NCBI GenBank assembly: GCA_013115135.1
Contig: JABANP010000328.1
Span: forward strand, 1 to 58,039
Length of the DNA stretch: 58,039 nt
Origin: Perkinsus olseni
Taxonomy: Eukaryota > Perkinsozoa > Perkinsida > Perkinsidae
Direction: 5' to 3'
The notes below the pieces were generated by a model, which saw only the letters and a list, made by a program, of their open reading frames with translations, was not told the DNA's origin and searched no databases. This document shows positions 19,702-32,740 of this stretch, one piece after another (position 1 is the first letter of the stretch; every line of letters begins with the position of its first letter). Both the position numbers and the translations under genes were made by a program.

Positions 19702-21102
19702 CCCAGGTGCACTATAGTGACAACTACCTTCATTGCTGCTACGTACCCACCTTGCTCTTTGTGCGCCTTTGCTCGTTATACGGCGGATTCCGTCGCGACT
19801 GAGGTGCTAGGAAATACCTTGTCGGCCCCGTGGGTCTAATCCCTACTGACAAAGACTGCGGCTGCTGATCCCAGCTGTCCCAGGATCCCAATGACCGCCA
19901 CCCCCAACGTCAGCTCACCCGAGCGGCTGACTAAGACGACTCGTGCTTTTAGTGATACATCGTGTCAGTTGCGGAAGATGCTTCGGATGATGTCTCCTCG
20001 TTGCGAGAGTCACTAACATCTTTCAGTTTTTGTCAAAAAACTTCCTGCCGCCGGAATCACTACCAACTACTCTTTCTTGTTTTGAGAGCCTCTACCTATC
20101 ATCTATCTTTCCAGCGTCTTTGCAGACAGGTCTGGATCGGTCTGTACCAGGGAATATGCAATATGATTTGCTGGTCCGTTCATTCTTGACGCTGATAGAT
20201 GTTGTTATACCGCAACCCATTTTCAAGCTATCTTCACTCAATGTATCTGACGCAGTGTGAATTCGATGTTCTAATCACTGGCAATGAGTAACGACGAAAG
20301 AGCTCCAAAACTACATGGTTTCGACACAATGCTGGAATCACATGCCTTCCAATCACTCTCCGATCATCAGCTTCCTAGCAGCGTGGCAACTGCTGCTCTC
20401 TTGTTCTGGCAACATGTGGTGTGCATATCACGTTGATGTGGATTATGAAGTGATTGTTGCTGTGCTCGGAGCACGATCATCACTGTTCGTGTTCATTCTC
20501 CATGCCGTTTACACTACGATGCCTCATAACGCACAACCCAATGCGCTGTGCCCTCAACTACCGCTTATAACGCGTGAAACGCGAAATGTGTTATACACAC
20601 TGGGTGCAAAACGCGTGATCATGTCGCGCTTGGTGTTACGTACAGGAATGACAAATATTTCCAGCAGCGACCCACCGTTGTGAGAGCGGTTACTCTCCCG
20701 ACTGCAAAACTCAACAACACATGTCCTCATCTACCCACATGATAACTATCACAGTCCCAAGCCTATAGCCATTTGCTGGTAGCTGTTCGAGACGCGTGGA
20801 ACACCCCACGCAAGAATGTTTTACAAGTTTTGCCGTTGAGACTCCATTGTTGTAGTGGGTGTGCTCCATGGATGTTAGTCACAGGACCCGAAGCCGTTTC
20901 TCCTTCCGCCTACTCATACATTGAGGGCGCGGCATTTCCCTACCCAACACAGAGTCACACTACTCATCTATCATCTTAAAGCAACTATAAGCCCATTCTA
21001 AATCCTCGCGTTCTGGCGTACTACCACTCGACACTGTTGGGCACAACATAACCGCACATCAGTAACATGAGTAATCTGGTAAAAAGAATACCACACATGC
21101 TT
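19702..21102. other. gene-poor region with a repeat copy
   Basis: No gene is supported. The part at about 20265-20460 is similar to the 16.6-17.0 kb repeat family. The plus-strand frame 20315-20683 spans this copy and shows no recognised domain. Confidence 0.4.
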
Positions 21103-24100
21103 CTACCCCTCGGGCTGTATTGTAATGAAAGTGGCGCTACTGGCCGGCATGACATCCTCCTTCCCCGAGTCACCGTCGCTGCTGAGATCTGTCGTAAGCT
21201 CGCCAGCCGTAGTGTCCATTGATACGACTTCCCCTCTCCTCTTAGGGCCCTTTATGTTCATCTTGAAACCGCCGCCCCGGGAGTCGACCAAACGTGGCAT
21301 CTCCCGTTCCGTTGTGACTGAGGGCGGTGCTTGTTGGGCCAGCATGTCCTTCCGTAAGTCGTCGAATACACCGCTGCCTAGTGCCAGCGGCTCGATAACG
21401 GCTCTAACGTAGTGTCGTTGCAGCGGTCTGGCGTGCTTAAGAGACGTCATCCCCTTCCTAGGCAACCTCAAGCCGAGCGCGTTCCCTATCAGCGTATCCC
21501 GTGTGAGACGACCAGAGCCGTGCAATCTAGAACGGAAGAGTCGCGTCGTAACAGAGTAGTGGCCACCTACAGAATCCTCCGGACGACCTCAGCGATCTCC
21601 TCGGCTGAGTGTCTATAGACTGCCCGGAGACCGAGCTGCTGCTCTCGTCTGCCTGGCCACTTGACATCTGAGAATTACCAGTGAGGTTGAAAGGCAGAAA
21701 AGGAGGGTTACTGAGCGCTCCGTCCAGGAAGGACACGAAGTCCTCAACAAGACGCCTGCCGTCTATTCCCGACTCGGTCGGTAGGGGTGACGGATTCCAA
21801 TCAGCGTCCTGAAGTGGGCCTGCCTGAGCCACGAGCAAGGCTAGAAGATGCCGACCTTCATGTGGACGAGTTGAGCATGTTGATACTCCAAAAGGTTGAG
21901 TTTCAACCAGCTGATGAGTTCTTCCCCGAAGTCGCCCAGCACTTGAGGAAGATGGTCGGCGTGAGCCCGCTGGTATCCACACTTCACGGGGCCTGCTTCC
22001 TGACCGTCCCCCGGGCGCTCCACGTCAATCTGAAGGGTTTTGAAATTGAGTCTCCACAACGGCCTCAAACAGCACCATCTGTCGAGTGAGCATGCCGAAG
22101 CATCGGAAGCTGCCAGGCGTTTGGGTGTGATGGGTAGTCACTTCTGGTCGGACCCTTATCTGGACACTAGCTCGACCTGATCAGTCCTCATCCCATCGTT
22201 CGTCGTGGCCACTCGTCTCACCTGCAGCCTGGAGGACCTCCAATAGCCGACCAAAATACACTCGCAGTTGATACGACATCTGGTCCATGGCAACCTCGAT
22301 AGCGGTATCGGAGGTGTGCGTTTGGCACGCTGAGTCGACGTACTCGACGGATGGGACCTGAGGGAAGGGTGATGGCTGCTGCTGCTGCTGCTGCTGACGA
22401 TCCCTGCGTCTACCGCCTCTGCCGGTCTCTTGGGGCTCCGGCTACTCCCCGAGTGGAATAGATCCCGGAGGCTTTCAACATCGACAACGCCTGGGTCCTG
22501 ACTCCTGAGGGAAGATGGGTAGCTCGACGGGTCTAGGTGGGAGATCTAGCGGTACCCCTGTGGGCCTGTTGACCGCTGCTGGGCTAGCATGGTGGACGCC
22601 TTCCTTGCCTTGGCGATGGCAGCTTGACGCATCTACAGCGAGGATGCCACCAACGCACAAGAGCTCGACCCACTTTGATAGCTCGACTCCCAGGCTCGCC
22701 GTGCGCATCAGCAGCAGTAGTTGGTCCTCTCTCCGTCGACCCGCCTACAGTACCCCGACGTAGTATCGTCACCCTGCAGCGGACTGAGCGTGAGTGTTGG
22801 GTGGCAGGACCTCACCGTTGCCCGGATGATCTTGATGGCAAGAGCAGCGTCTCCAGGGCCTCCGAGGTCCTCATCGTTACTTCAACGTCCGAGTCCACCT
22901 CGCCACCCCGCAAGGCTTCCTCACCTCCCTGAGAACCGAGCGATGGGTCTCGAATGCTTCCGAAGTGGTTTTCACCGTTCTCTGCACTGATCGACTCACC
23001 TCACGGTCGACAGGGCTGACCTCTCCCCCCGCGTCATGGGCATCGCTTGCTCCGAACGACGACGACGACGAGGAGGAGGAGGAGGAGGAGCTCCTCACAG
23101 TCGCTTCGACTCGCCGTGGATGCTGCGGTACCTGATGTGACCGATCGCCGTCGAGCCGCCTCCTCCCCATACGAACCTTCGGAGGGTCTTCGGAGGCCTT
23201 GGCTTCAGACTCAGACGAGCTGCCGCTGGTTAGGCCGGAATACTCCGAGCTATCCTTCCCTTCGTCCGGCAGGCCAACCTCGGCCACTACCTGAGCACTA
23301 CTCCACTGCGAGCGTCTATCGGGAGTGTAGCAGCAGCGACGCACCCGTCCTGGTTCTGGCCAGGGACCGTTTCGGAGGGCACCTCGGTTCGCTCTTTCTG
23401 AGAGAACAGGGATGCGAAAGAAGGGAGGGCATGGTCTCCTACACCAGCAGGGATGAGCCTTCGTGTCCTCCACTTCCCTCTGCCTCTTGCACCCTCCTTA
23501 ACCGAACGCCGCTCTGCCGATACGCCCTCGAGGGAAGGCCCCTCAGATACACCTGCAATGACGGCGAAGAGAGACGGGAACAATCCGGAGTTTCTAGCTT
23601 CACCACTTTCATGAGCCCGGGAGGTCTTTCGAGCTCTCTGAGCCGCTCCCGCCTCCCCAGTGGTGTATCCCTAAGGTAACAGCGGCGGAGGCGGTCGGCT
23701 CTCGAGGGCGCATCGCAGCAGCATCGTCACCTTCGTCTGCAACTGCTTAGCTCTCGCCGTCATTGGCCCGTCCCTAGGCTTCGAAGAGGGAGTCGACGCC
23801 TGTATCCTGCTGGACGGACCTGAGTTCGGGGAAATGTGGTATTCGGAAAACTGCCAATCTGACTTACCTGGCTGGCTATCCGCAACTGAGGGCGCCGGTT
23901 GTCGTCTTGCAGCTTGGGAATCGTCAGATACGAAGCTTGGTCCCAGTAGCTGCTGTTGCTGTGGCCGGAGAGACGACCCCGCATGCCCATCCTCCTCCCC
24001 ACTCGACCCAGTGCCCGCTATCTTCACTGTTTTCCGCAGGAGAGCTGATGAAGGCGTGTGCCTGAAAAGGGCCTGCTGCAGCCAGGATCGATCCGCCCGC

Positions 24101-27100
24101 TCAGGGCCCTGGGAGAGGGAGGAACTCCCTCGATAGAAGCCCCACCAGAGTGTGTGACGGGCTCGGTACCTCTCTTGCGAGATCCTTCTTCGCTGCTGAG
24201 CCTGGTCCTCATCCTCCGGTATAAGCCTGAGTCTTAGCATATCCACCAAGAGATGATCAGGAGCCTACTTGTTAAGGGAAATCTTCTTCAACGTCTTGGA
24301 AGACTCTAGGCCCTGCGTGGATTGCCGGAGGAGCTTCTTTATCTCCTCTTTCGTCTCAGCCTCCTCTAGACTGTGTCTCTCCGCAGCTGCTGTCTGCGCC
24401 GACTGGACTGTTTGTAGGCTGCAACGACCGTATCCAGAGGGGAAGGTCAGGGGCTCTACCTACACTTCGTTTTGGACTTTCAGCTCATTGAGCTCTCGAG
24501 TTAACTCCTCCACCCGCTCATCTCGTCCCTCTGAGCCCCTCGAAGAAATTGACATCTTTTTCGCGCTTTTCGGATCCTCTCTGAAAATCACAGCGGTCAC
24601 GAAAGGAACCTCATCCGTCGGCAGCCGTGGTCGACCTAAGATCCTTGACTTCTTGTCGCAGTCTCTCAAGCTCCATGAGCATCCTCGAGTCCCGTCGCTG
24701 GTCCAAGCTGCCACGCTCTCCAATACCCGACAGCCTCCTCTCCCTCTCTCGGGCTCCGGCGTCCTCCCTGACCGGAATGGGTTGGTCCTCCCTGCGCCCT
24801 GTGGGGATCCTCACCAGAAAGCATCCCTGGACTGGGGGTTGAGCTCCTGAACTAGCCTGTTCGTCAGCTCAACCTTCTTCACCGATGCCTGCCGGGTCTG
24901 GAAACTACACTTACGGGACCCTCTAAGAGTAGGCTCCCTCCACCTGTGGAAGTTCACGCTTGGCCACTGTCCTCAGCGGCCCTCCTCTGCCGTCCGAGAT
25001 GTCCCCATTTTCCGAGGACGAGGGGCTCAAGGAGGAGGGTGATGAGGGTGGGGAGGGAGAGGACGAGGAAGTCATGCCCGTCATCTGGTAAGTGATAGAA
25101 TACTCGAGGGCCTCGACTATGGCGACTCTATCACCTCCATCTTCTCGCCGTACTGTGCTGCACGATCTTGCTCGAGTACCGTTAGGACCTGCTCTGTCCA
25201 AGGTTCATCTACCTCCCTCGCCAAGGTCACTCGCCTCAGCCTTCAGCTCTTCATAGACTTCCTTAACACCATCCTCACCATCAGCAGCAACAGCCTCAAT
25301 GCCCGCTATGACCTACACATCGAACAAGGATAGAGTAAGCCGGTCCAAGTGGTGTGCCTACGGCTTGCTCCTCCGCAAGGGCAGCGGCAAAGTCAAAGTC
25401 CGCCCAGTCAAGAGCGTGAGCCTTCCACGCGTCACCTGTCACCCCACAAGAGCTCCCCGCCATCCCAAAGAGCGTCTCGACTCACCTATTCTCCTCATGG
25501 CATGTCGTCTATTAGCCAGCTCGGCAGCGTCCCTCTCTACTTCGTCGGAAAGTTGCACCATTTTCTCGCGCGCCTCGTTGGCTCGTCTAAGAAGAATCTC
25601 CCAGAGTCGAAAGATCGTCGAAAGATCTCACTCCGCAACCGCCAGAGCAAAAGCCTCGTCCGTCTGCATAGTGTTTATAACAGCCGCCTTCGCCGTCTCT
25701 ACTTCCGCACTGCGCAGCTGGCGGACCTCCCCTCCCAGTGCCTGCTCGGACGCTCAGCAGCCTTGCTCTTGTTGCTGACTCCTACAGCCACTTTGCGTAG
25801 TTCCACGTCGTATGCGTTCTTGTAGATAAGGCAGGTATCGTTGGTTTGGATCCACGCCTCTCGTATTTTCCGCAACTCGTAGTCCTTGAGTTCAATATCG
25901 AACTTCATTCCCTCCATCTTCTTCTCGAGCGACCTGCCGACAGGGCTCAGCCGTCCACTCTACAGTGAGGATGATGATAGGCCCACTTATGCTTGTCCCT
26001 GAGGAACTCCACTTCCATTGTGGTCATCGTCGCACTTGGCCGTCGAGACTTGTGAAGGGCATCGGTGGCCCTGTTTTTGGGATCCTATCAGACAACCAGT
26101 GGTGAGTGAAGACCGCGACTACAACCACCGCAAGGAGTAAGAGCCCTCACCTCTTGAGCTCTAAGCGCTGTTTGCCAGGTGATAGCCCGTGCGTGGACGT
26201 AGTCTGTGAGACGGCCGTACTTACTGCCAAAGTCCGTCCGGTCGAAGAGCGCCTGAAAGTTGTTCAGTGAGGATTAGTGTTACTGGGGCATACGACACCA
26301 ACATCGCCATCATCCTCTCCTTCTGAGGAGCTTGGTTCCGACAGCGTCTGCAGGTCTCCACTAGGCCCGGCTTTGTGTGGCTCTGACGACACTCGAGGCT
26401 TCGAGAAGCGCGACGAGAAGGGAAGGCCTACTCTTCCTCAGACGCCCTGTCCGTGTGCGGGAATGCCGTGCAGTGGACTTGTTGGTGTCCATGACCCATT
26501 CAATCTCGCGTGCCCCATGTACCTTGGACGGGGTATGATCGTAATGTTCCACGGCACTTGCCTCGCTTACCGAGTGAGTCCTTATCACAGACCTCCACAT
26601 GATGCAGCGTTCGCGCTTCAACCTAGCGTTGTACGAAGTCGCGCTTTGCACCTGCAGGTTACTCTTGCTCGACACAAAAAATAAGATTCACTCCAATAGA
26701 TCTCAGGGCTAGTCTCACTGCCATCCTCCGGAGCAGATGAGCTGCCCCGAGGATAACATGAGAGCGAGTGGCCCGAGCTATCTCGCCGTGAGTGGAGGAA
26801 TCGTCGAATCATCTACTTCTGGAAACAACAGGCTAGGCGATGTGCACCGACCTCGAGCTCCTGAAGCTTCCTGAGCCACTCTGCCTCCGACTCCCCCTTC
26901 ACTCTGCTCTTCAGCTTGCCGATGACCCGGGCTACCAACCGGGAGACGTCCACAGGGGAGTCGAACGAGGCCCTGTGCTTCAACTGAGGTAACAACAAGA
27001 AGTGGGCAAATTGACTACCGTAAAAATCTGCACTGGCTACATAACACAAGCGAGCTGTGCTCATACGAGCGCTACGCATTTTCAACCCCTCCCCTCCCCT

Positions 27101-30100
27101 CAACTATCTACTCTCTGTCTGCTCTATCTCGTTCACTATGGTCCCAACCTACTTATGTTGTGTTCTACAGCTATATCGACTACAACGGGATAGTGCAGCT
27201 CACCTCATCGACTATCTCCGGGAGATCCAGAGCCGCACAGATGTCCCGCAGCATCTTAACTTGACCTCCGCCGAGATCTTGCTTGTCTACCGATTCATCA
27301 ACAGCACCTGGATGACGACCGTCGTGGCTCGGCTCCAATGGCCGAGCTGACTTGTGTATGCCCTGGATAAGGTTCTCCCTCTCCCCATCACTTTCATACT
27401 AGGGTCAGCAACTTCTTGGGCGTAGCGAAGCTGTGACCGGGTCTGCTCAGAACGAGTGCCAACCGAAACGTGTTCATTCCCCCACTTGTTTAAGGGAGTC
27501 TGCAAGCTCCTTACGCTCACTCTTCAACTCACTGAGCCGCTGCCTGAGGAAGGATCACGCATGCCCGCTGGTGTGTTATTCCGGTCTCAGACGACTCGAA
27601 CGTCGGAAATCAGCCCGAAGATACTCACTCCTGCGAGGCCATCTTCTCTTGCAGCTTTTGGATCTCATCATCCTGGATGGAGATCCTCCGCTCACGCTCA
27701 GCCAGGATACTCTTTTTCCGAGCTGTGTCATCCGCGTACCTGTCGATCAGCTGAGTTGATGAGAGGCTATGAGCGTTCCAGGAGTAGGTCACCTCGAGCG
27801 CTCTTGTGCCTGTACTTCCTGAGCCCGCCGCAGATCGACAGCATTTGACTCCGAGGAGCGCCTCTCCTGAACACAAGGGGGGCTCACGGGTTGAGGATCC
27901 TCGCTGCGACACATCAACTGGTAGTACGACCAATCAAAATTTTCCTACGTACGTAGATCACCCACGCAGGAACCATTAGAATCCGCAGTTCCGAATAGAA
28001 AAGAAGAATCAATACTACTCGCTCGAATGCAGCCTCAGCCTTCTTCGCTCTCTCGTCCACCTCCGCCAGGCTGGCATCCTTTTCTCTCGCTTGCTGCTTC
28101 AACACGTTGACTTCGTGCGTGCGCGCGGTAAGGTCGGTCTGCAGAAAGATTCTCGCCCCCCCCCGCTCAACACGGGAACACCTCTAGTTTGGTCAGCTTA
28201 GCGGTCATGCTGTCCCTCTCGGCCTGTACCTCTTCCTGGGACTTTACTCGCTCCGCCAGTCGCCTCTGGAGGACCTGAGAACAACGATCTATTCAGTCCT
28301 CAGAGCCACTCAGACAAAAAACGAATTTAACGAGGCAGCGCTTTATCCCTCATGCTGCGTACCTGGTTGGCAGTGGTGAGGACCGAGATCTCTTGCTTCA
28401 ACTCATCCGCCTTGGTGAACCTCATAGGCTTGGGCTTGATACCCGTAGCGGCAGCACAGGCCTCATCCTCCTCATTGATCTCCTGAATATCACCACGCGT
28501 CACAACCGCAGTAACCCCGAGCGGAAGGGCACGCTGGTCACCTTGATGAGAGCATTGAACTCCTTCGCACATTCACTGAGTACTCTATCCACTATGGCTA
28601 GGTCCGTGTTGGGATCCTCTGAGAGAAAGGTGGCTGCTGCTGTGGGCTACTGCGGGTTGGTCTTGCTCCGTAGAACAGCCGGGTGTAGCAACCCGGCAAT
28701 GACTCCAAGTTCATCAGGCAGTCGTCTTGCCCTCGGCTTACGTTTTGTAGGGCCCGCCCGAACACTTCCTCGACGACCCCGATTTCCTCCAATGCTCGTA
28801 CTCGCTGCTGCTGCTGCTGCTGCTGTGAGTTGCCGTCGCTGATTTGCAGCTGATCCGGAGCTCCACGCAAGAGCATCATCAACTTACGGCAGATGCGGGT
28901 ATAAGAGCCTTGCTGTTCTTCTCGGCCAACGCGATGCCTTGAAGGAGCCTCGTCTTGGCTTGTGCAACGAGGTCGCCGTACCTGCTCCAGCTGGATCTGG
29001 CAGCACTAAAGAGAGGCCCTCGGCTCACAGTCGACATTGACGCTTGAGCTTGAGGAAGCTAGCCTGGACCTGAGCGCATGCGAGGCCTCAGAAACCGTAG
29101 AGAGGACGGGAGTCTCTAACCTTATCGAGCTCGCTTTGGCTCACAGCAACGATCTCGCCATCTTCGGGAACACCACCTTCGCTGAGGACCCTGAAAGGAG
29201 GGGATTCGCCAGGCATCCCATCGGCTGGCATGAAGCTACTCTGAAGCAGCAGGAGCAGCAGCAGCGGCATTGCTGCTCGCCCTGAGCTCGGCCAAGAGGC
29301 TCTGGAGGGAGATGATACCTGCAGAGCCGCTGATGAGCACCATACTAGGCGCAGCACTCACTCAAGGCAGAGGCACCGCCGACCGCCTGACCTCTACTCA
29401 GCTTGGTCACTTGGGTCTCCAAGTGCTGGGCTTTCATAACCAAGACATGGTTCCTGTCACTTAGCTCTTCAACTTGTGTCCGGAAGGCTGAGCAAGGAGG
29501 AGAAGGCTGTAGTACGGCGAATGAGGAGCTCGCCACAGGAGAGGCGTAGCACGGCGGAGCCCAGCATCTCGAACGTCCGCTAAGACGATAGCTAGAGAGC
29601 GAGAGCTGAGCGAGTTGGCTAGGCATGGCCGAACAGCTGGCCTTGCCGATGCCCTTGTTGTTGTACTTACTGCGATTCTCCAACAGGAGCGTCTTTATCT
29701 TGAGCTCGAAGCGACTCCTCTCGACACCAAAGAGGCCCTTCATCTCCTCTTCCTTCTGTCTCAGTAGCTGCCTCGTCTCCTCTTCCATGTATATGTCTCC
29801 ATCGAAGATGTTAACCTGAAGGCGGCGGCAGGAAGCTCGTACAGCGGTGGAGCGGGCGGCGGCTCAGAAAGTATTACATCCGTATCGGACTTGGAGACCT
29901 TCCTGATGAACTCATCAACCTCTTTCGTGCTGCGTAGGAGTCGCTGGGCGCTGCTACCGGAACCTGAGAATGGCTCGATCGACTGAATGGCTCGCGTCCT
30001 CTCCCTCCCTCTACTTTCTCTGAACCGCATGTGGTCCTCAACCTCTACCAGCAGGCCTTTCAGTTTGGTACGCAAAAGATGGAGGTCCCTTTGGTAGGCC

Positions 30101-31126
30101 ATACGCAAGTGCCTGCAGCGACCGTTCCTCATCACGCTGGTGGGCTCATCGCTTCGCCGATCCAAGCCGTGTCGATCACCGCTCCGTCAGCCTACCGGAA
30201 GCTGAGGGCCTGGTTGGTAAGCCTCCACAGCGTGTCCTCTAGCTTGCCCTGCAGGGCCTCGTGACTCCGGACACACGTGTCGAGTTGGACCGAGAGCAGC
30301 CTTGATTTGAAGACCTCCGTCTCCAGACTGGTGCCGGCCGGCGGGAGAGTGTCCAACGACCGATCGATGATGACCTGTAGGAACATGATGGCTGAGCCGT
30401 ACTGGGCAGGCCACCCTACTTTAGAGTAGTCCTCTAGCCTTCCCAGCATTGCGTTGAGGGCCACCTTGATGCTCTTCACGGTGGCCTGCTCGATCTCCGG
30501 GTTGTCGCCGAGATTGTTCAGAGCTGTGGTATAAACGGTGTACCTTGTCCGAGTCGACCTTGGGGACTTTGCGGTGGACACAGCGGTCACTTTAACAGGC
30601 GATTGAGCTCGTCCTTGCAGAGGGTTGAGAGATCCTCGAAGTGCCTCTTCAGTTCGCCATGGAACATCCTGTCGGCCGGCAGACCCGGGCCGCGCTGGTC
30701 CAGCTTCTGAGGAGGAATAACTACGTTTTATCCAGCGGCAGCAGCGAGGCTCAGTGAGTCGACCCCCCACCAGTTGCGTCGCCATAGCGTCCTTTACGGT
30801 CGTCTTCATCCTCACTGCTGTCCACAGCTTCTCCCCCGGGTCCACAGGCCTACGAAGCAAGCACACCGGAGAGTCATCAGAGGGTCCTCCTTCAACCCAC
30901 GGTGGTGGGGGAGGCAGCGGCATGCGGAACTTCATATCCTTGTCCTCAGTCTCGATGCCTGCACTGCGGGCGGCGATCCTCGTAGCCTGTCAATGCACGC
31001 CTCATGGCCCCTCAGCAGCAGTAGCCTCACTTGGCACTTCCCTTCATCGAGCGTCCGTATGCTCTTCTCGGTCTCCCCTTCCAAGGCGAACGCTCCATGC
31101 TTGATAGCCATCCTAGCAACCGTCAT
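21103..31126 (-). CDS. very large multi-exon low-complexity/coiled-coil protein (possibly more than one gene)
   Basis: About 10 kb of the minus strand reads as consecutive short exons separated by ~45-90 nt introns. Near the 5' side, exon frames read KHGAFALEGETEKSIRTLDE, then MKFRMPLPPPPPWVEG, then GELKRHFEDLSTLCKDELNR, then a ~120-residue exon with VKSIKVALNAMLGRLEDYSK. Coiled-coil exons follow (YMEEETRQLLRQKEEEMKGLF, FELKIKTLLLENRS; later SILAERERRISIQDDEIQKL, VEELTRELNELKVQNEV). There are poly-Gln (about 28805-28825) and poly-Ser (about 23065-23095) tracts. The last exon ends at the stop at 21103. No enzymatic domain is visible. A structural or scaffold role, perhaps cytoskeletal, is inference. 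Exact junctions were not resolved, and a gene break inside the locus cannot be excluded. Confidence 0.5.
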
Positions 31127-31738
31127 CAGAATGCATCAGCACGGCAGCTGGCTGGCAAGGGCCGAGCACTCACTTTCTCGCAGCTGTGCTGCTAGCGTAG
31201 ACGGCACCTTCCACGTTGAACATTCTCGGAGTGGTGGACATGCGGTGCTTGCTGTTGTGGCCCCTCGGAGTCCTTCTCTCTATGGACAGCTTTCGAGTTT
31301 CATGCGGCGATGCTCTGTCAGTTCCCATGGTGGAGACTGTCCATGTTGTTGCCTTCAGGCAATGAAAAGGCGACTGCTGCTCAGAGATCGAAAACACGCC
31401 CCAACCCTATTGAGAAACCACGCGAGAGAGGACAATCCCTCTAGTAAGAGATGGACTGATGTGTGAAACCCGAGGGAGCCCGCCGTTATTGATGACGCAA
31501 TGGAGTGATGACAGTAAGGACAGCTACATCAGGCGAGGGGGGCGAGCACATCATGTCATAATACGTTGATAGAGGACAAGGAGGAGGGTAAACCATCCCA
31601 GGGTCATATTTGTTTGCTTCGATTAGCACCGACATGGACACGCAGGGCTTGGCGGTTCTTCACTAGTCGACGGCGCCATTTGTCCCCGAGGTAACTACGA
31701 AAGAACGACGCTTCGTGCTTGGGAAGGGAGATGGGCGC
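31127..31738. other. spacer between two minus-strand genes
   Basis: Plausibly 5' flank of the large coiled-coil gene and 3' flank of the zinc-finger gene. The plus-strand frame 30774-31466 is antisense to coding exons and has no domain. Confidence 0.35.
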
Positions 31739-32740
31739 TTACTCGAGTATGTCCTCCCCGCAACCGCAATCCACACAGATGAGCATCGAGAAGAATATGA
31801 TGATAGTTATACCGATTAAAGCCAACTGAGGAAGGACGAGAAGAGCCTGAGGTCAGTGTGCACCGACCTCGACCTACCAGTATCCCGGCTAGGGGGTAAG
31901 GGGCTTCCTGAAGTGCTTTGTATTGGTGGAAGCGTGCACCACAGGAGAGCATGGAGCAATGGGATCGGTACAGAGTTGCTGAGGGAAGCGGGGAGTAGAA
32001 CTAAGTTGCTCATTCCGTCACTATGAGAGGCGATCGAGCGTACCGTAGGCCATCCTGTGGTCCCTGTCCGGGCTGTGCGGATCATAGCAAGACTCGACGG
32101 CCAAGGAGCACTTTTCCTTCAGCGCGGCTAACTCGTTCTCATCGCAGCTGCTCCAAACGTGAGACGAGTACCCTGGGGGCGGCCGGGGTTCTGAGGAAGT
32201 GGAACAGCACTGACTCTGCACCCCCAGTGAGCGTTCTCCTCCCAATCAGCTGATGGCTACCGGAGATCAGGGAAGTCCCATGGCAGACGCTGAAGATGCC
32301 GCAGTAGTCAGCAAGGCACACTGCATCTGACGAAGGCATCAGCAGGCAAGGAAAGCCGGGCTGGCTCATCAGCACCTTCATTCGCAATATCCATATGCTT
32401 GCTTTCCATGTGCAGGTCCAAGTAGTGCTCACTCTTGAAGACCTTGCCGCAGACGCCGCACTGCCAAGTAGCAGCACCTGCTCAGTTCGGGACTGCAGCT
32501 AGGGCAGGTCTGAGCGGACCTACTCTGCTTGGCTCTGTTCCAAGCCTTGGCCTGCTCATGAGGACTCCAGATGTCATTCCCAGGCGAGAGGACGCATGTC
32601 GGAAGGGGCTCTGGGAGGCCAGGGAGCACGTTGCGGTCGAGGATCTTCCGAACCGTTCGACCTGAGCCAGGCACTTTCGTCCGGAGCCGTTCCCTGATAT
32701 TTCCTCCAGTAGAAGCATTATATTCGGATGTCTTCAACTC
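31739..32740 (-). CDS. C2H2 zinc-finger protein with C-terminal transmembrane helix (5' end unresolved)
   Basis: Spliced minus-strand exons encode CGVCGKVFKSEHYLDLHMESKH, a C2H2 finger (C-x2-C-x12-H-x4-H). After a ~50-nt intron comes the conserved-looking VCLADYCGIFSVCHG, then ENELAALKEKCSLAVESCYDP, then TLYRSHCSMLSCGARFHQYK. The last exon holds a hydrophobic helix (LALIGITIIIFFSMLICV) followed by a short acidic tail and a stop at 31739-31741. The order finger, CLADYC, cysteine-spaced helices recalls an uncharacterised but widely conserved eukaryotic protein family, which I cannot name. The helix suggests membrane anchoring with a short tail. The first exon(s), possibly with CPSCSPEL at about 32490, were not fixed. 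Confidence 0.62.

Noticed and set aside
22877..23679. Long overlapping frames on both strands
   Set aside because: The plus-strand frame is antisense to Ser/Asp/Glu-rich exons of the minus-strand coiled-coil gene; only the minus strand shows protein-like composition.
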